Of a stretch of 17,877 bases of DNA, positions 1 to 6,260 are shown in pieces (the stretch's first letter is position 1; every line of letters starts with the position of its first letter). Under the pieces are notes generated by a model. It saw nothing but the letters and a program-made list of their open reading frames with translations. It was not told the DNA's origin and ran no database searches. The stretch comes from Chroococcidiopsidaceae cyanobacterium CP_BM_RX_35. GTDB taxonomy: Bacteria; Cyanobacteriota; Cyanobacteriia; Cyanobacteriales; Chroococcidiopsidaceae. The position numbers and the translations under genes are program-made. The stretch covers positions 1 through 17,877 of the forward strand of contig JAFAVL010000673.1 in assembly GCA_019242465.1 (NCBI GenBank), written 5' to 3'.

Positions 1-1
1 A

Positions 2-115
2 AAACATCGGGGAATGAGTTGGTCAACCAAAGGTAGTAAAGCTTTATGTCTACTCAATGTGGCTGAACTTAATGGGCGATGGCAGCAATTGTGGTTCTCC
101 ACTCAGTCAGCCTGA
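2..115 (+). mobile_element. C-terminal tail of a probable transposase (cut by window edge)
   Basis: An open frame enters from the left edge and stops with TGA at 113-115. It reads as 37 residues with the pattern RGMSWSTKGSKAL followed by LNGRWQQLW. The W-S-x-x-G-S-x-A-L block followed by N-G-x-W-x-x-x-W resembles the end of cyanobacterial ISKra4-type transposases; this is family recall, not a search. The frame differs from that of the following TetR-like fragment. The insertion sequence right end should therefore lie between 115 and about 148, and its insertion could be what removed the front of the next gene. No terminal inverted repeat can be confirmed because the left end is outside the window. 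The family name is tentative. Confidence 0.4.
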
Positions 116-147
116 TCACCGGAAAATTTACAGTAGGGGATTTTTTA

Positions 148-507
148 ATGGCAGCAGCAGAGTTACAAGAAACAATGACTCTTACAGAACGGCTCAAAGC
201 AGTGAAGCAAGTTTTAGTTGAGCGGGAAGATTACTTTATCAAACAAATGCTGGTATGGATTGATTTTTGCCAGCATCAAAATCGAGTCGAACTACAAAAT
301 AGTGAATTTTTTCAAAGAATTTACGAGCGCTATCAGCAAGCAATTGGTAGCTTGTTGGAGATTACTGAACCAAAAGTTATCTGGTTTGTATTGTGCCTAA
401 TTGATGGAATCATTGTAGAGCGATTGTGTGGCAATCAAAATGTTTCACTTGGAGAACAAATTGATCTACTGAGTCAAATACTGATTTCTTATTTAGAACG
501 TCAATAA
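148..507 (+). pseudogene. TetR/AcrR-family regulator fragment, ligand-binding half only
   Basis: The frame gives 119 residues from ATG 148, which has a GGGGA ribosome-site candidate seven bases upstream; the frame is also open back to ATG 79. The helical pattern matches the C-terminal effector-binding and dimerisation half of TetR regulators: an ERLKAVKQVL helix, a helix with WIDFCQHQN, then VIWFVLCLIDGIIVERL, ending SQILISYLERQ. A full TetR protein has about 190-200 residues and begins with a helix-turn-helix domain of roughly 50 residues, and none is present here. The transposase tail ending at 115 occupies that space, so the gene was probably truncated by an insertion. The product could not bind DNA by itself, though it could still dimerise with a relative if expressed. 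TetR assignment is moderate; loss of the N-terminal domain is clear. Confidence 0.5.
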
Positions 508-546
508 ACAGACTTTATTCATCAGCTACACCCACATCAAACTTAG

Positions 547-807
547 TTTGATATAGTTTTTATTGTTCCGCAGGCGGCTGCCGAAGATAGCCTTGCAATC
601 AAGAACCTCAAAACCGAAGGAACTTTATCCCTTCGACAAGCGCCTGCTGCCTCCCCGGCATGGGCACTCGTGTGCAAGCCGGGCACCAATGGAGTTGTAG
701 CTGTATTCCATCGACCGCATCCTGAAAAGGAAGCAAGTAAAGGCAGGGTAGGAGCAGCAAGAGAATTTTTAGACAAAGCAGGAGTGGAATTAGAAGATGA
801 AATATAA
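547..807 (+). pseudogene. hicA: hicA toxin remnant (C-terminal part)
   Basis: The frame from 676 to the TAA at 805-807 reads NGVVAVFHRPHPEKEAS, then an REFLDKAGVELEDEI tail. This is the characteristic C-terminal half of one HicA mRNA-interferase subfamily (usual pattern NGV-x-AVFHRPHP followed by a helix ending FLE-x-AG). The frame stays open back to about 547, but that upstream stretch has no convincing ATG and does not show the expected N-terminal half with its W-x-D-I-E helix and GRGSRV loop. It holds GC-rich hairpins instead. The last 11 bases overlap the start of the adjacent hicB, as expected for a translationally coupled pair. I infer a toxin that has lost its N-terminal half and is inactive. 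Assignment to HicA rests on the motif and the hicB neighbour. Confidence 0.55.
615..683. repeat. Two adjacent hairpins inside the hicA remnant
   Basis: The first hairpin pairs CGAAGG (615-620) with CCTTCG (630-635) around a nine-base loop. The second pairs CCCGGC (654-659) with GCCGGG (678-683), with an inner stem GCAC (664-667) and GTGC (672-675) closing a TCGT loop. They sit where the missing N-terminal part of hicA should be and are richer in GC than the flanks. A small palindromic mobile element (REP or MITE type) would fit, but I cannot show other copies or target-site duplications. Confidence 0.35.
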
Positions 808-1015
808 AGGCTATACCGGTCATGTTGAGTATGATGAAGAAGCAGATATACTCTTTGGTCGGGTACTTAATGTTAATGATGTTATTACCTTTGAAGGAAC
901 GAGCATTGCTGAAATAAAATCCGCATTGCAGGACTCAGTAGATGACTATTTAGAATTTTGCTCTGAGCTAGGTAAAGAGCCGAATAAACCATATTCAGGT
1001 AAGTTTGTTTTGTGA
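797..1015 (+). CDS. hicB: HicB-family antitoxin, C-terminally shortened
   Basis: This 72-residue protein begins MKYKGYTGHVEYDEEADILF and has the conserved VNDVITFEGTS and DSVDDYLEFC blocks and the KPYSGKFVL end of the partial-RNase-H-like HicB domain. Family members of this type usually continue after SGKFV with a ribbon-helix-helix DNA-binding segment of 30-40 residues. Here a TGA follows directly and the sequence beyond it belongs to an Uma2-type gene, so the autoregulatory half is lost. The ATG lies 11 bases inside the end of the hicA remnant. With the toxin also broken, the pair is probably non-functional, although the HicB domain itself could still fold. Confidence 0.7.
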   Translation: MKYKGYTGHVEYDEEADILFGRVLNVNDVITFEGTSIAEIKSALQDSVDDYLEFCSELGKEPNKPYSGKFVL

Positions 1016-1345
1016 TTTTCCCTCCCAGCGACCTATTGAGTGATGAACCTCCTTTGGAAACCGATCTACATCGGCTACAAATGACGGTGCTCATTCAATG
1101 TCTAGAATGGTTGTGGCGCGCTCACAACGACTTCTATACTTGTTGGAAATCTCACTATTTATTACAGTCCTTGTCAACGGAAGTCTGAGAACTTTCGTGT
1201 CCAGGCTTTTTTGTGGTTTTAGGGACCGAACGTAAGCTGCGTAGAAGCGGGATAGTTTGGGAAGAGGATGGCAAGTACCTAATGTCATTGTGGAGATTCT
1301 TTCCCCCAAGACAGCAGAGCAGAGAATAATCCTGACTCTATTGGT
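1012..1345 (+). pseudogene. Uma2-family (DUF820) endonuclease pseudogene
   Basis: Uma2 proteins belong to the PD-(D/E)XK nuclease superfamily and are greatly expanded in cyanobacteria; their role is unclear. Pieces appear in order in shifting frames: FPPSDLLSDEPPLETDLHRL and LIQCLEWLW (frame from 1012), GNLTIYYSP and QRKSENFR (frame from 1145), TERKLRRSGIVWEEDGKY (frame from 1216), and NVIVEILSPKTAE (frame from 1281). At least three frame changes and an in-frame TAG at 1220-1222 break it. The expected GPD motif, which supplies a catalytic Asp, reads RVQAF. The true N-terminus is absent, since homology starts directly at the hicB stop, and the C-terminus fades before the next hicA. It is a decayed gene whose 3' end now supplies the ribosome site of the following hicA. 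Confidence 0.75.
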
Positions 1346-1383
1346 GTATGTAAGGTTGGTGAGGAGGTGGAGAGACAAACTGG

Positions 1384-1650
1384 ATGAGTCGGCGAGATAA
1401 ACTATTAGTCAAAATTCTGTTAGGAACTTCTGACGCTAATATTTCCTTTGAGCCACTGTGCCAATTGCTGTCCAGCCTTGGTTTTGAGGAATGGATTCAA
1501 GGCAATCATCACATCTTCTCAAAAGAAGGGGTTGAAGAGATTCTTAACCTCCAGCCCAAACAAGGAAAAGCTAAAGCTTACCGAGTTAAACAGGTTCGTA
1601 ACATAATTTTGAAATATCAAATTGGTGGTCAAGAGAAAGATGAAGATTAA
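1384..1650 (+). CDS. hicA: HicA-family toxin, mRNA interferase (YcfA-like)
   Basis: This is an 88-residue protein of the small double-stranded-RNA-binding-like HicA fold. HicA toxins cleave translated mRNAs and are neutralised by HicB. The N-terminal helix includes FEPLCQLLSSLGFEE. The G-N-H-H segment at residues 40-43 carries the usual catalytic His, although the family more often has G-S-H-H. The C-terminal AYRVKQVRNIILKY helix matches cyanobacterial homologues. The ATG follows a purine-rich GAGGAGGTGGAGAG stretch in the tail of the Uma2 pseudogene. The gene overlaps the downstream hicB by 11 bases, which implies coupled translation. Length and motifs look intact, so this is the only apparently functional toxin gene in the left region. 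Confidence 0.82.
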   Translation: MSRRDKLLVKILLGTSDANISFEPLCQLLSSLGFEEWIQGNHHIFSKEGVEEILNLQPKQGKAKAYRVKQVRNIILKYQIGGQEKDED

Positions 1651-1852
1651 GTATGAACTAATTATTTACTGGAGCGAGGTCGATCAGGCTTTCGTTGTTG
1701 AAGTGCCTGAACTGCCTGGATGTGCGGCAGACGGCGAAACTTATCAGGAAGCGGTGCAAAATGTTGAAGTCGTGATCCGAGAGTGGATTGCAACTGCACA
1801 AGAATTGGGGCGACCGATCCCAGAACCTAAAGGTCGGCTGCTATTTGCATGA
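1640..1852 (+). CDS. hicB: HicB-family antitoxin (short form)
   Basis: From ATG 1640 this is a 70-residue antitoxin with the canonical pattern: MKIKYELIIYWSEVDQAFVV, then the EVPELPGCAADGETYQEAV block, then an amphipathic helix ending WIATAQELGRPIPEP. It is the minimal HicB fold with no separate DNA-binding domain, a form common in cyanobacteria. A TTG at 1622 in the same frame would add six residues, but ATG 1640 begins at the conserved start and has AAGAGAAAG just upstream. It overlaps hicA by 11 bases, exactly as in the broken pair at 797-807. It should bind and block the HicA product in the cytoplasm; how the operon is controlled is not visible. Confidence 0.85.
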   Translation: MKIKYELIIYWSEVDQAFVVEVPELPGCAADGETYQEAVQNVEVVIREWIATAQELGRPIPEPKGRLLFA

Positions 1853-1920
1853 GTCATTGGTTTTGGGTTGAGTTCATCAAGCACAAACGTCGTATAACAA
1901 GTTACAGAAGCTTTCAATAG

Positions 1921-3468
1921 TTAATGCAAGAAATGACGGATGCCAGTAAAGACCATAACCAAACCTAACTCGTTTGCTGCCTGAATTGAATCAGGATCGC
2001 GTAGGCTACCTCCTGGCTGGGCGATCGCCGTCACCCCAGCTGCCGCAGCTGTTCGTACTGAGTCATCGAAGGGAAAGAAACCATCACTAGCAAGCACCGC
2101 TCCTTGAGCTTTTGCTCCAGCCTGTTCTAGAGCAATTTTGACAGAGCCGACGCGATTCATTTGACCAGCTCCCACACCCAAGGTCGTACAATTGCGCGTA
2201 ACTACAATGGCATTCGATTTCACATGCTTGCAAACTTTCCACGCAAATAGTAGCTCTGTGCTTTGCTCTGGAGTGGGTTGACGCTCTGTCGCCACTTGCC
2301 ATTGGTTGGGGTCATCTTGTGAGTCATCTGCGGCTTGAACTAAGAAACCACCTGTGATCGCCTTCATTGTCTGCTGAGGACCAAAACTCAAATCTGGTAA
2401 AAGTAGAACTCGCACTTTAGATTTGGCGCTGAGTATTTCCTTCGCCTCTGGCTCACAGGCTGGTGCCACGACACATTCTAAAAACGTTTGAGTCAGGGCT
2501 GTGGCGGTGGGGGCATCTATGGGACGGTTGAGAGCCACAATGCCGCCGAAGGCAGAAACTGAATCAGCAGCAAAAGCCTTGGCGTATGCCTCAGCAAGAC
2601 TAGTTGCCATGGCAGCGCCACAAGGATTATTGTGCTTGAGAATCACGGCAGCTGGGGTATCTGTGAATTCAGCAATCAGTCGCCGCGCCACTTCTAAATC
2701 AACTAAATTGTTATAACTCAGTTCTTTGCCCTGAAGTTTAGTCGCTGCTGCCCAGCCAGTTGGTATCGTTCCTGTTTGATACCAAGCAGCTGGTTGATGT
2801 GGATTTTCCCCGTAGCGTAGGGATTGCAGTTGTTGTCCAGCAAGGGCAAATCGTTGAGGTAGGGAATTTGTGGCTTCAGATTCTTCATCTGCAAGGTAGG
2901 TGGCGATCGCTTGGTCGTAACTAGCTGTATGCCAAAAGGCAAGCTTTGCCATAGAGCGACGGAACTCTAGCGATGTCTCTCCCCCGCGCTGGCGCAGTTG
3001 TTGCAAGTAAGTATCGTATTGTGTAGGTTCGCATAGCACTGCTAGATGAGTATAATTCTTCGCCGCCGCCCGTAGCAGGGCAGGACCGCCAATATCAATC
3101 TGCTCAATTGCCTCTGCTAACGTCACTCCTGGTTGGGCAATTGTTTGCTCAAAAGGATAGAGATTGACCACAACTAAATCAATCGGGCGAATTTGGTTAT
3201 TCTCCAAATCTGCTACATCCATAGGATTGTCTCGACGTGCCAAAATTCCACCGTGGATACGGGGATGGAGCGTTTTGACTCGACCGCCTAAAATCTCAGG
3301 ATGACCTGTGTAGTCAGCCACTTTGGTGACTGGTAGCCCCGCTGCTTTCAGGGCTTGGGCTGTGCCACCACTGCTGATGAACTCGAACTCAAATTCTTCA
3401 AACAGACTACGAGCCAGATCGATTAGCCCACTTTTATTAGATACACTCAGCAGTGCCAGACGCGCCAT
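1921..3468 (-). CDS. purH: Bifunctional AICAR transformylase / IMP cyclohydrolase
   Basis: PurH catalyses the last two steps of purine synthesis in the cytoplasm: formylation of AICAR with 10-formyl-tetrahydrofolate, then ring closure to IMP. At 515 residues it has the normal length. The N-terminal MGS-like cyclohydrolase domain (about 1-200) shows SGGTAQAL at 33-40, GHPEILGGRVKTLHPRIHGG at 55-74 and the DIGGPALLRAA block. The transformylase domain shows RYGENPHQ at 218-225, KHNNPCGAA at 278-286 with the catalytic Lys-His pair, SAFGGIVALNRP, and the terminal PGGSLRD and TGIRHFLH. The ATG at 3468 fits the family start MARLALLSVSNK; no strong ribosome site is visible. It stands alone, convergent with hicB and separated from it by 68 bases. 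Confidence 0.97.
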   Translation of the reverse strand: MARLALLSVSNKSGLIDLARSLFEEFEFEFISSGGTAQALKAAGLPVTKVADYTGHPEILGGRVKTLHPRIHGGILARRDNPMDVADLENNQIRPIDLVVVNLYPFEQTIAQPGVTLAEAIEQIDIGGPALLRAAAKNYTHLAVLCEPTQYDTYLQQLRQRGGETSLEFRRSMAKLAFWHTASYDQAIATYLADEESEATNSLPQRFALAGQQLQSLRYGENPHQPAAWYQTGTIPTGWAAATKLQGKELSYNNLVDLEVARRLIAEFTDTPAAVILKHNNPCGAAMATSLAEAYAKAFAADSVSAFGGIVALNRPIDAPTATALTQTFLECVVAPACEPEAKEILSAKSKVRVLLLPDLSFGPQQTMKAITGGFLVQAADDSQDDPNQWQVATERQPTPEQSTELLFAWKVCKHVKSNAIVVTRNCTTLGVGAGQMNRVGSVKIALEQAGAKAQGAVLASDGFFPFDDSVRTAAAAGVTAIAQPGGSLRDPDSIQAANELGLVMVFTGIRHFLH

Positions 3469-3854
3469 TGGTTACTTTTTATAGGTCTAGAAGTTGAAAG
3501 CCCACTTGCGTAACTCTGTGGGAGTGTCTAAATGTGCAGGTAACGGTTAAATGGTAACAGTAGCAAAGAATATAGTAGAACTTTGCTAAATAGCGTACCA
3601 TAATTAGCAATGTTTCAGTCATCATCGCTGGGTTAAATAGCTTTCGCCCTCTTTTTTCAATGAGAGAGAAGAGGGCGAAACAGAGCGCTCTTTAAAGAGG
3701 GAGTAGAGAATCCCTATCAAAAGATATAGAAATGTGCCAGTTTAGCTTGACTGTCCTCTTAACCTATTATTTCCCTACGCTTTTAGATAGATGAACTGCG
3801 CTTCTAGGATGGGTCAATGTTGGTTATAAACCATCATAATCGGAGTTTAAAGCA
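3469..3854. promoter_or_regulatory. Divergent spacer between purH and the ferritin-like gene
   Basis: This 386-base non-coding spacer must hold the promoters of both divergent neighbours. It contains the dyad TTGCTAA (3583-3589) / TTAGCAA (3604-3610), a perfect 12-bp stem (listed separately), and two overlapping palindromes, GAGCGCTC (3683-3690) and CTCTTTAAAGAG (3688-3699). TATAAA at 3825-3830 lies in a small dyad just upstream of the plus-strand gene. I could not match a convincing -35/-10 pair with normal spacing for either gene. Confidence 0.5.
3642..3680. repeat. Perfect 12-bp inverted repeat upstream of purH
   Basis: TTTCGCCCTCTT at 3642-3653 pairs perfectly with AAGAGGGCGAAA at 3669-3680 across a 15-base loop. 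It lies about 170 bases upstream of purH and 175 bases upstream of the plus-strand gene. The CCCTCTTT arm could alternatively pair with AAAGAGGG at 3694-3701. On the plus strand no T-run follows the stem, so a simple terminator is unlikely; a regulatory RNA structure or a small inverted-repeat element fits better. Confidence 0.6.
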
Positions 3855-4085
3855 ATGTCAGGTAATGGCAATTCACCCATTAGCAACCTAGAGTATGATT
3901 TGCTCACAGTGTTGCAGAACAAAGCTGCAGCGCTTAATGCTTATGAAACTTACATCAAAGACGCACAGACATTAGATTCTCAACCCTGTGTGGAACTGTT
4001 CAAGAAGTTGCAAGAAGAAGATAAGCAACATGCCCAAGAAATTCGCCATCACCTCCAGGAAGTGATGCAGAAGGGCAAAATGTAG
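3855..4085 (+). CDS. Small ferritin-like helical protein, unknown function
   Basis: The 76-residue product has no signal or membrane segment and is mostly helical. Residues 14-38 form one helix (YDLLTVLQNKAAALNAYETY) and residues 42-73 a second (CVELFKKLQEEDKQHAQEIR onwards). The acidic and histidine pattern, with E27/Y28 in the first helix and E50, H54 and E57 in the second, resembles half of a four-helix ferritin or rubrerythrin-like bundle, so a dimer could form a complete bundle. That is inference; metal binding is not demonstrated. Similar small proteins occur in many cyanobacteria. The start is well supported by GGAG at 3842-3845. The neighbour on the other strand is a DUF2795 protein, and a hairpin terminator follows. 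Confidence 0.7.
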   Translation: MSGNGNSPISNLEYDLLTVLQNKAAALNAYETYIKDAQTLDSQPCVELFKKLQEEDKQHAQEIRHHLQEVMQKGKM

Positions 4086-4093
4086 TATTTCTC

Positions 4094-4115
4094 GCGTCGT
4101 TTTGCGAAACGACGC
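4094..4115 (+). terminator. Hairpin after the ferritin-like gene
   Basis: GCGTCGTTT (4094-4102) pairs perfectly with AAACGACGC (4107-4115) around a TGCG loop, starting eight bases after the stop codon. The following stretch CTTTCAGGTTTTCTGTCACTTTT is T-rich but interrupted. It is a plausible intrinsic terminator. Confidence 0.6.
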
Positions 4116-4169
4116 AGGCTTTCAGGTTTTCTGTCACTTTTATCTAGTGCGGTGAGCAAGCTCAATTAA

Positions 4170-4188
4170 GGTGGTCTTTACGACCACC
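4170..4188 (-). terminator. Hairpin after the DUF2795 gene
   Basis: GGTGGTC (4170-4176) pairs with GACCACC (4182-4188) around a five-base loop. It sits six bases beyond the stop of the minus-strand gene. The minus-strand sequence after it (TTAATTGAG) has only a weak T content. Together with the hairpin at 4094 it separates the two convergent genes. Confidence 0.5.
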
Positions 4189-4194
4189 CCAAAG

Positions 4195-4389
4195 CTAATC
4201 AATTTCACCAAGAGCTTTGCTCACCTCAGCTGGAGTTTCATATTCCTCATCTGGTAATTGCTCCAAGCTTGATAAAGCATCTTTATCAGCTCCTTGTTGC
4301 TTAGCATGCTTAACCAAGTCCTGCTTGCTTGCTGGATAGTCTAAACCTTTTAGGTGCTTCTGTATTTGTATCGGGTTCACTTTAGCCAT
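4195..4389 (-). CDS. DUF2795 domain protein
   Basis: The 64-residue protein begins MAKVNPIQIQKHLKGLDYPA and continues with SKQDLVKHAKQQGAD, then LEQLPDEEYETPAEVSKALG. This is the complete DUF2795 pattern: helix, D-Y-P-A-x-K-x-D-L helix, then the L-P-D-x-E-Y-x-x-P-A-x-V-S-x-A segment. The biochemical function of the family is unknown; in bacteria these small soluble proteins are often linked to stress or dormancy, which is context rather than proof. It is convergent with the ferritin-like gene and divergent from the secreted protein at 4506, with which it shares a 116-base upstream region. Confidence 0.85.
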   Translation of the reverse strand: MAKVNPIQIQKHLKGLDYPASKQDLVKHAKQQGADKDALSSLEQLPDEEYETPAEVSKALGEID

Positions 4390-4505
4390 CTTTCACGCTC
4401 CAGTTCAAAAGGGTAAGATTGTTACTTGTGGTAGAATTCCATGCTGCTTTAGCTCAATATAATATTAGGCAACTACCTATACCTCACACCCCTTAGGATA
4501 TAAAT

Positions 4506-4901
4506 ATGTTTTGTAGAACTCTAGTTGCTTTCAGTACTGGGATGGTGGTAATGGGATTAATGTCTGCTATCAATGCAAAGCCAGTCTCTACACCCCATGC
4601 GAGAACTGGCAAAGTTACTGTTTCTAGTGACTCTCTGCAAGGGCTTTACGGTAGAGACATTACAGATTACCCAGGGCTCAGTCAAACTTCAGACGAGTTT
4701 GGAACCGCTCATCCTGGTTTACCTATTGCCCAAGCTCCACACCATAAAGAGCCCCCTTTATTTCGCAAGATTGGCGAGCAAGTAAAAATTGATACAGGAG
4801 ACCAACTGGGGACACAAAATACCCCTGAGCCTCTTCGTTTAACACAAGACAATGGCGAGTACAACGAAAACTTCTCAGTACAATATAAGCTCAACAGATA
4901 G
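4506..4901 (+). CDS. Secreted hypothetical protein
   Basis: I do not recognise this 131-residue protein. Residues 1-24 look like a Sec signal peptide: a short basic start (R4), a hydrophobic stretch LVAFSTGMVVMGLMSAI, and a likely cleavage after AINA at 24. The mature part is hydrophilic and low in predicted structure, rich in Pro, His, Gln and Thr, with no cysteine. It would act in the periplasm or outside the cell. AGGA lies eight bases before the ATG. The 136-base gap to the following membrane-protein gene on the same strand allows co-transcription, but none is demonstrated. Confidence 0.6.
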   Translation: MFCRTLVAFSTGMVVMGLMSAINAKPVSTPHARTGKVTVSSDSLQGLYGRDITDYPGLSQTSDEFGTAHPGLPIAQAPHHKEPPLFRKIGEQVKIDTGDQLGTQNTPEPLRLTQDNGEYNENFSVQYKLNR

Positions 4902-5037
4902 GGAGTTGTGCTAAAACTGTCCATTTTCTACAGGTTTCGTACTAGAAAGCAACTTTTAGGTCATTAGGGAGAGACTTTGGCAACGGCAAAAGTAGTATGA
5001 AACATTTAGTAAATGGTAACAAGAAGAACAAAGTTCT

Positions 5038-6168
5038 ATGCTTCGAAGTGTGGGAATAACACTGGGACTGGATAGTAGCCAGTATTGGATAGCACAGATG
5101 ACAATCTCTCACGCTACTATAAAAGAAGATGCTGCACTTATCTTCTCAGGATCCCAAGGTTTTTTAGTCTTAATTGCGGGGCTCGTGCTGGCCTTTGCGT
5201 TCCAGCTACTGTTGACTAACTTCTTCATTGCCTTAGGCATCTCATATTCATACAATCAATCAGACGCTGATTCTGATAATCAAAGTTCAGGCACCTTGGA
5301 CAATACGATTAATCAGGTTGGAACAATTGTTGGGCTGAGAACCTTAGGTACCGCCAGCATTACCTTATTTATTGCTTGTTTTCTAGCAGTGAAACTTTGC
5401 CCAGTGAATGATGCGGTTGTGGGAGCAGTTCTTGGTCTCTTAATCTGGGCGGCGTACTTCTCTCTACTTGTCTGGGTAAGTGTGGCTACGGTAGGCTCCG
5501 TGCTAGGTTCCGTCGTGAACACCGCAACTTCAGGTATGCAAGGGATTTTAGGAACAGCAGCTGTAGCCTTTGGTGCTAAGACTGTAAGCGAACAGGTTGT
5601 TTCTACCGCACAAGCAGCTGCCACCACAGTCCGCCGTGAACTTAGTACGTCTGTGGATATTAATAGTAGCCATGTAGCAATTGACAATTACTTAAAGCAA
5701 CTACGGCTACCAGAAGCAGACATACAAGAAATTCAAGCTGAATTTGAAAAATTAGTTGCTGAACCAGAGATGAAATCTATTGCCAGTAATAACCATCTGC
5801 AAAATATCAGTCGTCAAACCTTTGTAGATTTAGTCAGCAGTCGCACAGATTTCCCAAAAGAAGATATCAATCAAGCTTTTGACCAGTTTGAAGTCTTTTG
5901 GCAACAAATTTGGGGTAAGCAACAGCAGAAAGACACTAGCAATGGATTGATTAACTATCTTCAGTCTGCCCAACCAGAGGAGCTAAAATCTAGTCAACTA
6001 ACCACTCAGCTAGAGCAACTCATTGAACAAACTCGTAAGCACCAAGCTCAGCAGCAAGCGGAAGCGACCCAAAAGGTGGCTTCAACTGCGGCTTGGTGGC
6101 TGTTTGGCACAGCTACTGCTTCTGCCATAGCCTCAACGCTTGCTGGAGCTATATCCGTAAAGGGTTAA
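5038..6168 (+). CDS. Multi-pass membrane protein with helical domain, unknown function
   Basis: I cannot assign this 376-residue protein. Hydrophobic spans appear at about 41-68, 104-120 and 126-150. A Gly/Ala/Ser-rich stretch at 151-195 could be a further membrane-associated or glycine-zipper region. Residues 205-345 are hydrophilic and helical, with two related motifs, LRLPEADIQEIQAEFEKL near 222 and RTDFPKEDINQAFDQFEVFW near 269. These recall degenerate two-helix repeats (P-E-x-D-I-x-x-x-x-x-x-F) found in other large cyanobacterial membrane proteins. A final hydrophobic segment at 350-372 anchors the C-terminus. The start is uncertain: ATG 5038 has only a distant AAGAAG, and ATG 5098 would remove 20 residues that carry no recognised motif. 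A DUF1003 gene follows after 92 bases on the same strand. Confidence 0.6.
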   Translation: MLRSVGITLGLDSSQYWIAQMTISHATIKEDAALIFSGSQGFLVLIAGLVLAFAFQLLLTNFFIALGISYSYNQSDADSDNQSSGTLDNTINQVGTIVGLRTLGTASITLFIACFLAVKLCPVNDAVVGAVLGLLIWAAYFSLLVWVSVATVGSVLGSVVNTATSGMQGILGTAAVAFGAKTVSEQVVSTAQAAATTVRRELSTSVDINSSHVAIDNYLKQLRLPEADIQEIQAEFEKLVAEPEMKSIASNNHLQNISRQTFVDLVSSRTDFPKEDINQAFDQFEVFWQQIWGKQQQKDTSNGLINYLQSAQPEELKSSQLTTQLEQLIEQTRKHQAQQQAEATQKVASTAAWWLFGTATASAIASTLAGAISVKG

Positions 6169-6260
6169 GACCCTCGACAAGTTGAACGCGCGCTGCAGTG
6201 TATAGATAGGAGACCATCAAGTAGATTAGAAATAGGTCATCGAAAAGGAGAAGACCGCCA

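Noticed and set aside
543..823. Two overlapping minus-strand frames of 71-77 codons
   Set aside because: They lie opposite the HicA remnant, whose AVFHRPHPEKEA motif and coupling to hicB are better evidence.
1091..1378. A 95-codon minus-strand frame
   Set aside because: The plus strand here carries recognisable Uma2 segments in order, so the minus frame is a shadow of a pseudogene.
1..1852. The left region considered as a defence island or new immune system
   Set aside because: It contains only toxin-antitoxin, Uma2 and insertion-sequence pieces, most of them broken, with no effector-sensor pair.
3747..3770. TTGACT followed by TATTAT as a promoter for the ferritin-like gene
   Set aside because: The spacing is only 12 bases, too short for a normal sigma-70 promoter.
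5313..5687. A 124-codon minus-strand frame inside the 376-residue membrane protein gene
   Set aside because: Low-complexity Thr/Ala/Val composition and full overlap with a better plus-strand gene.
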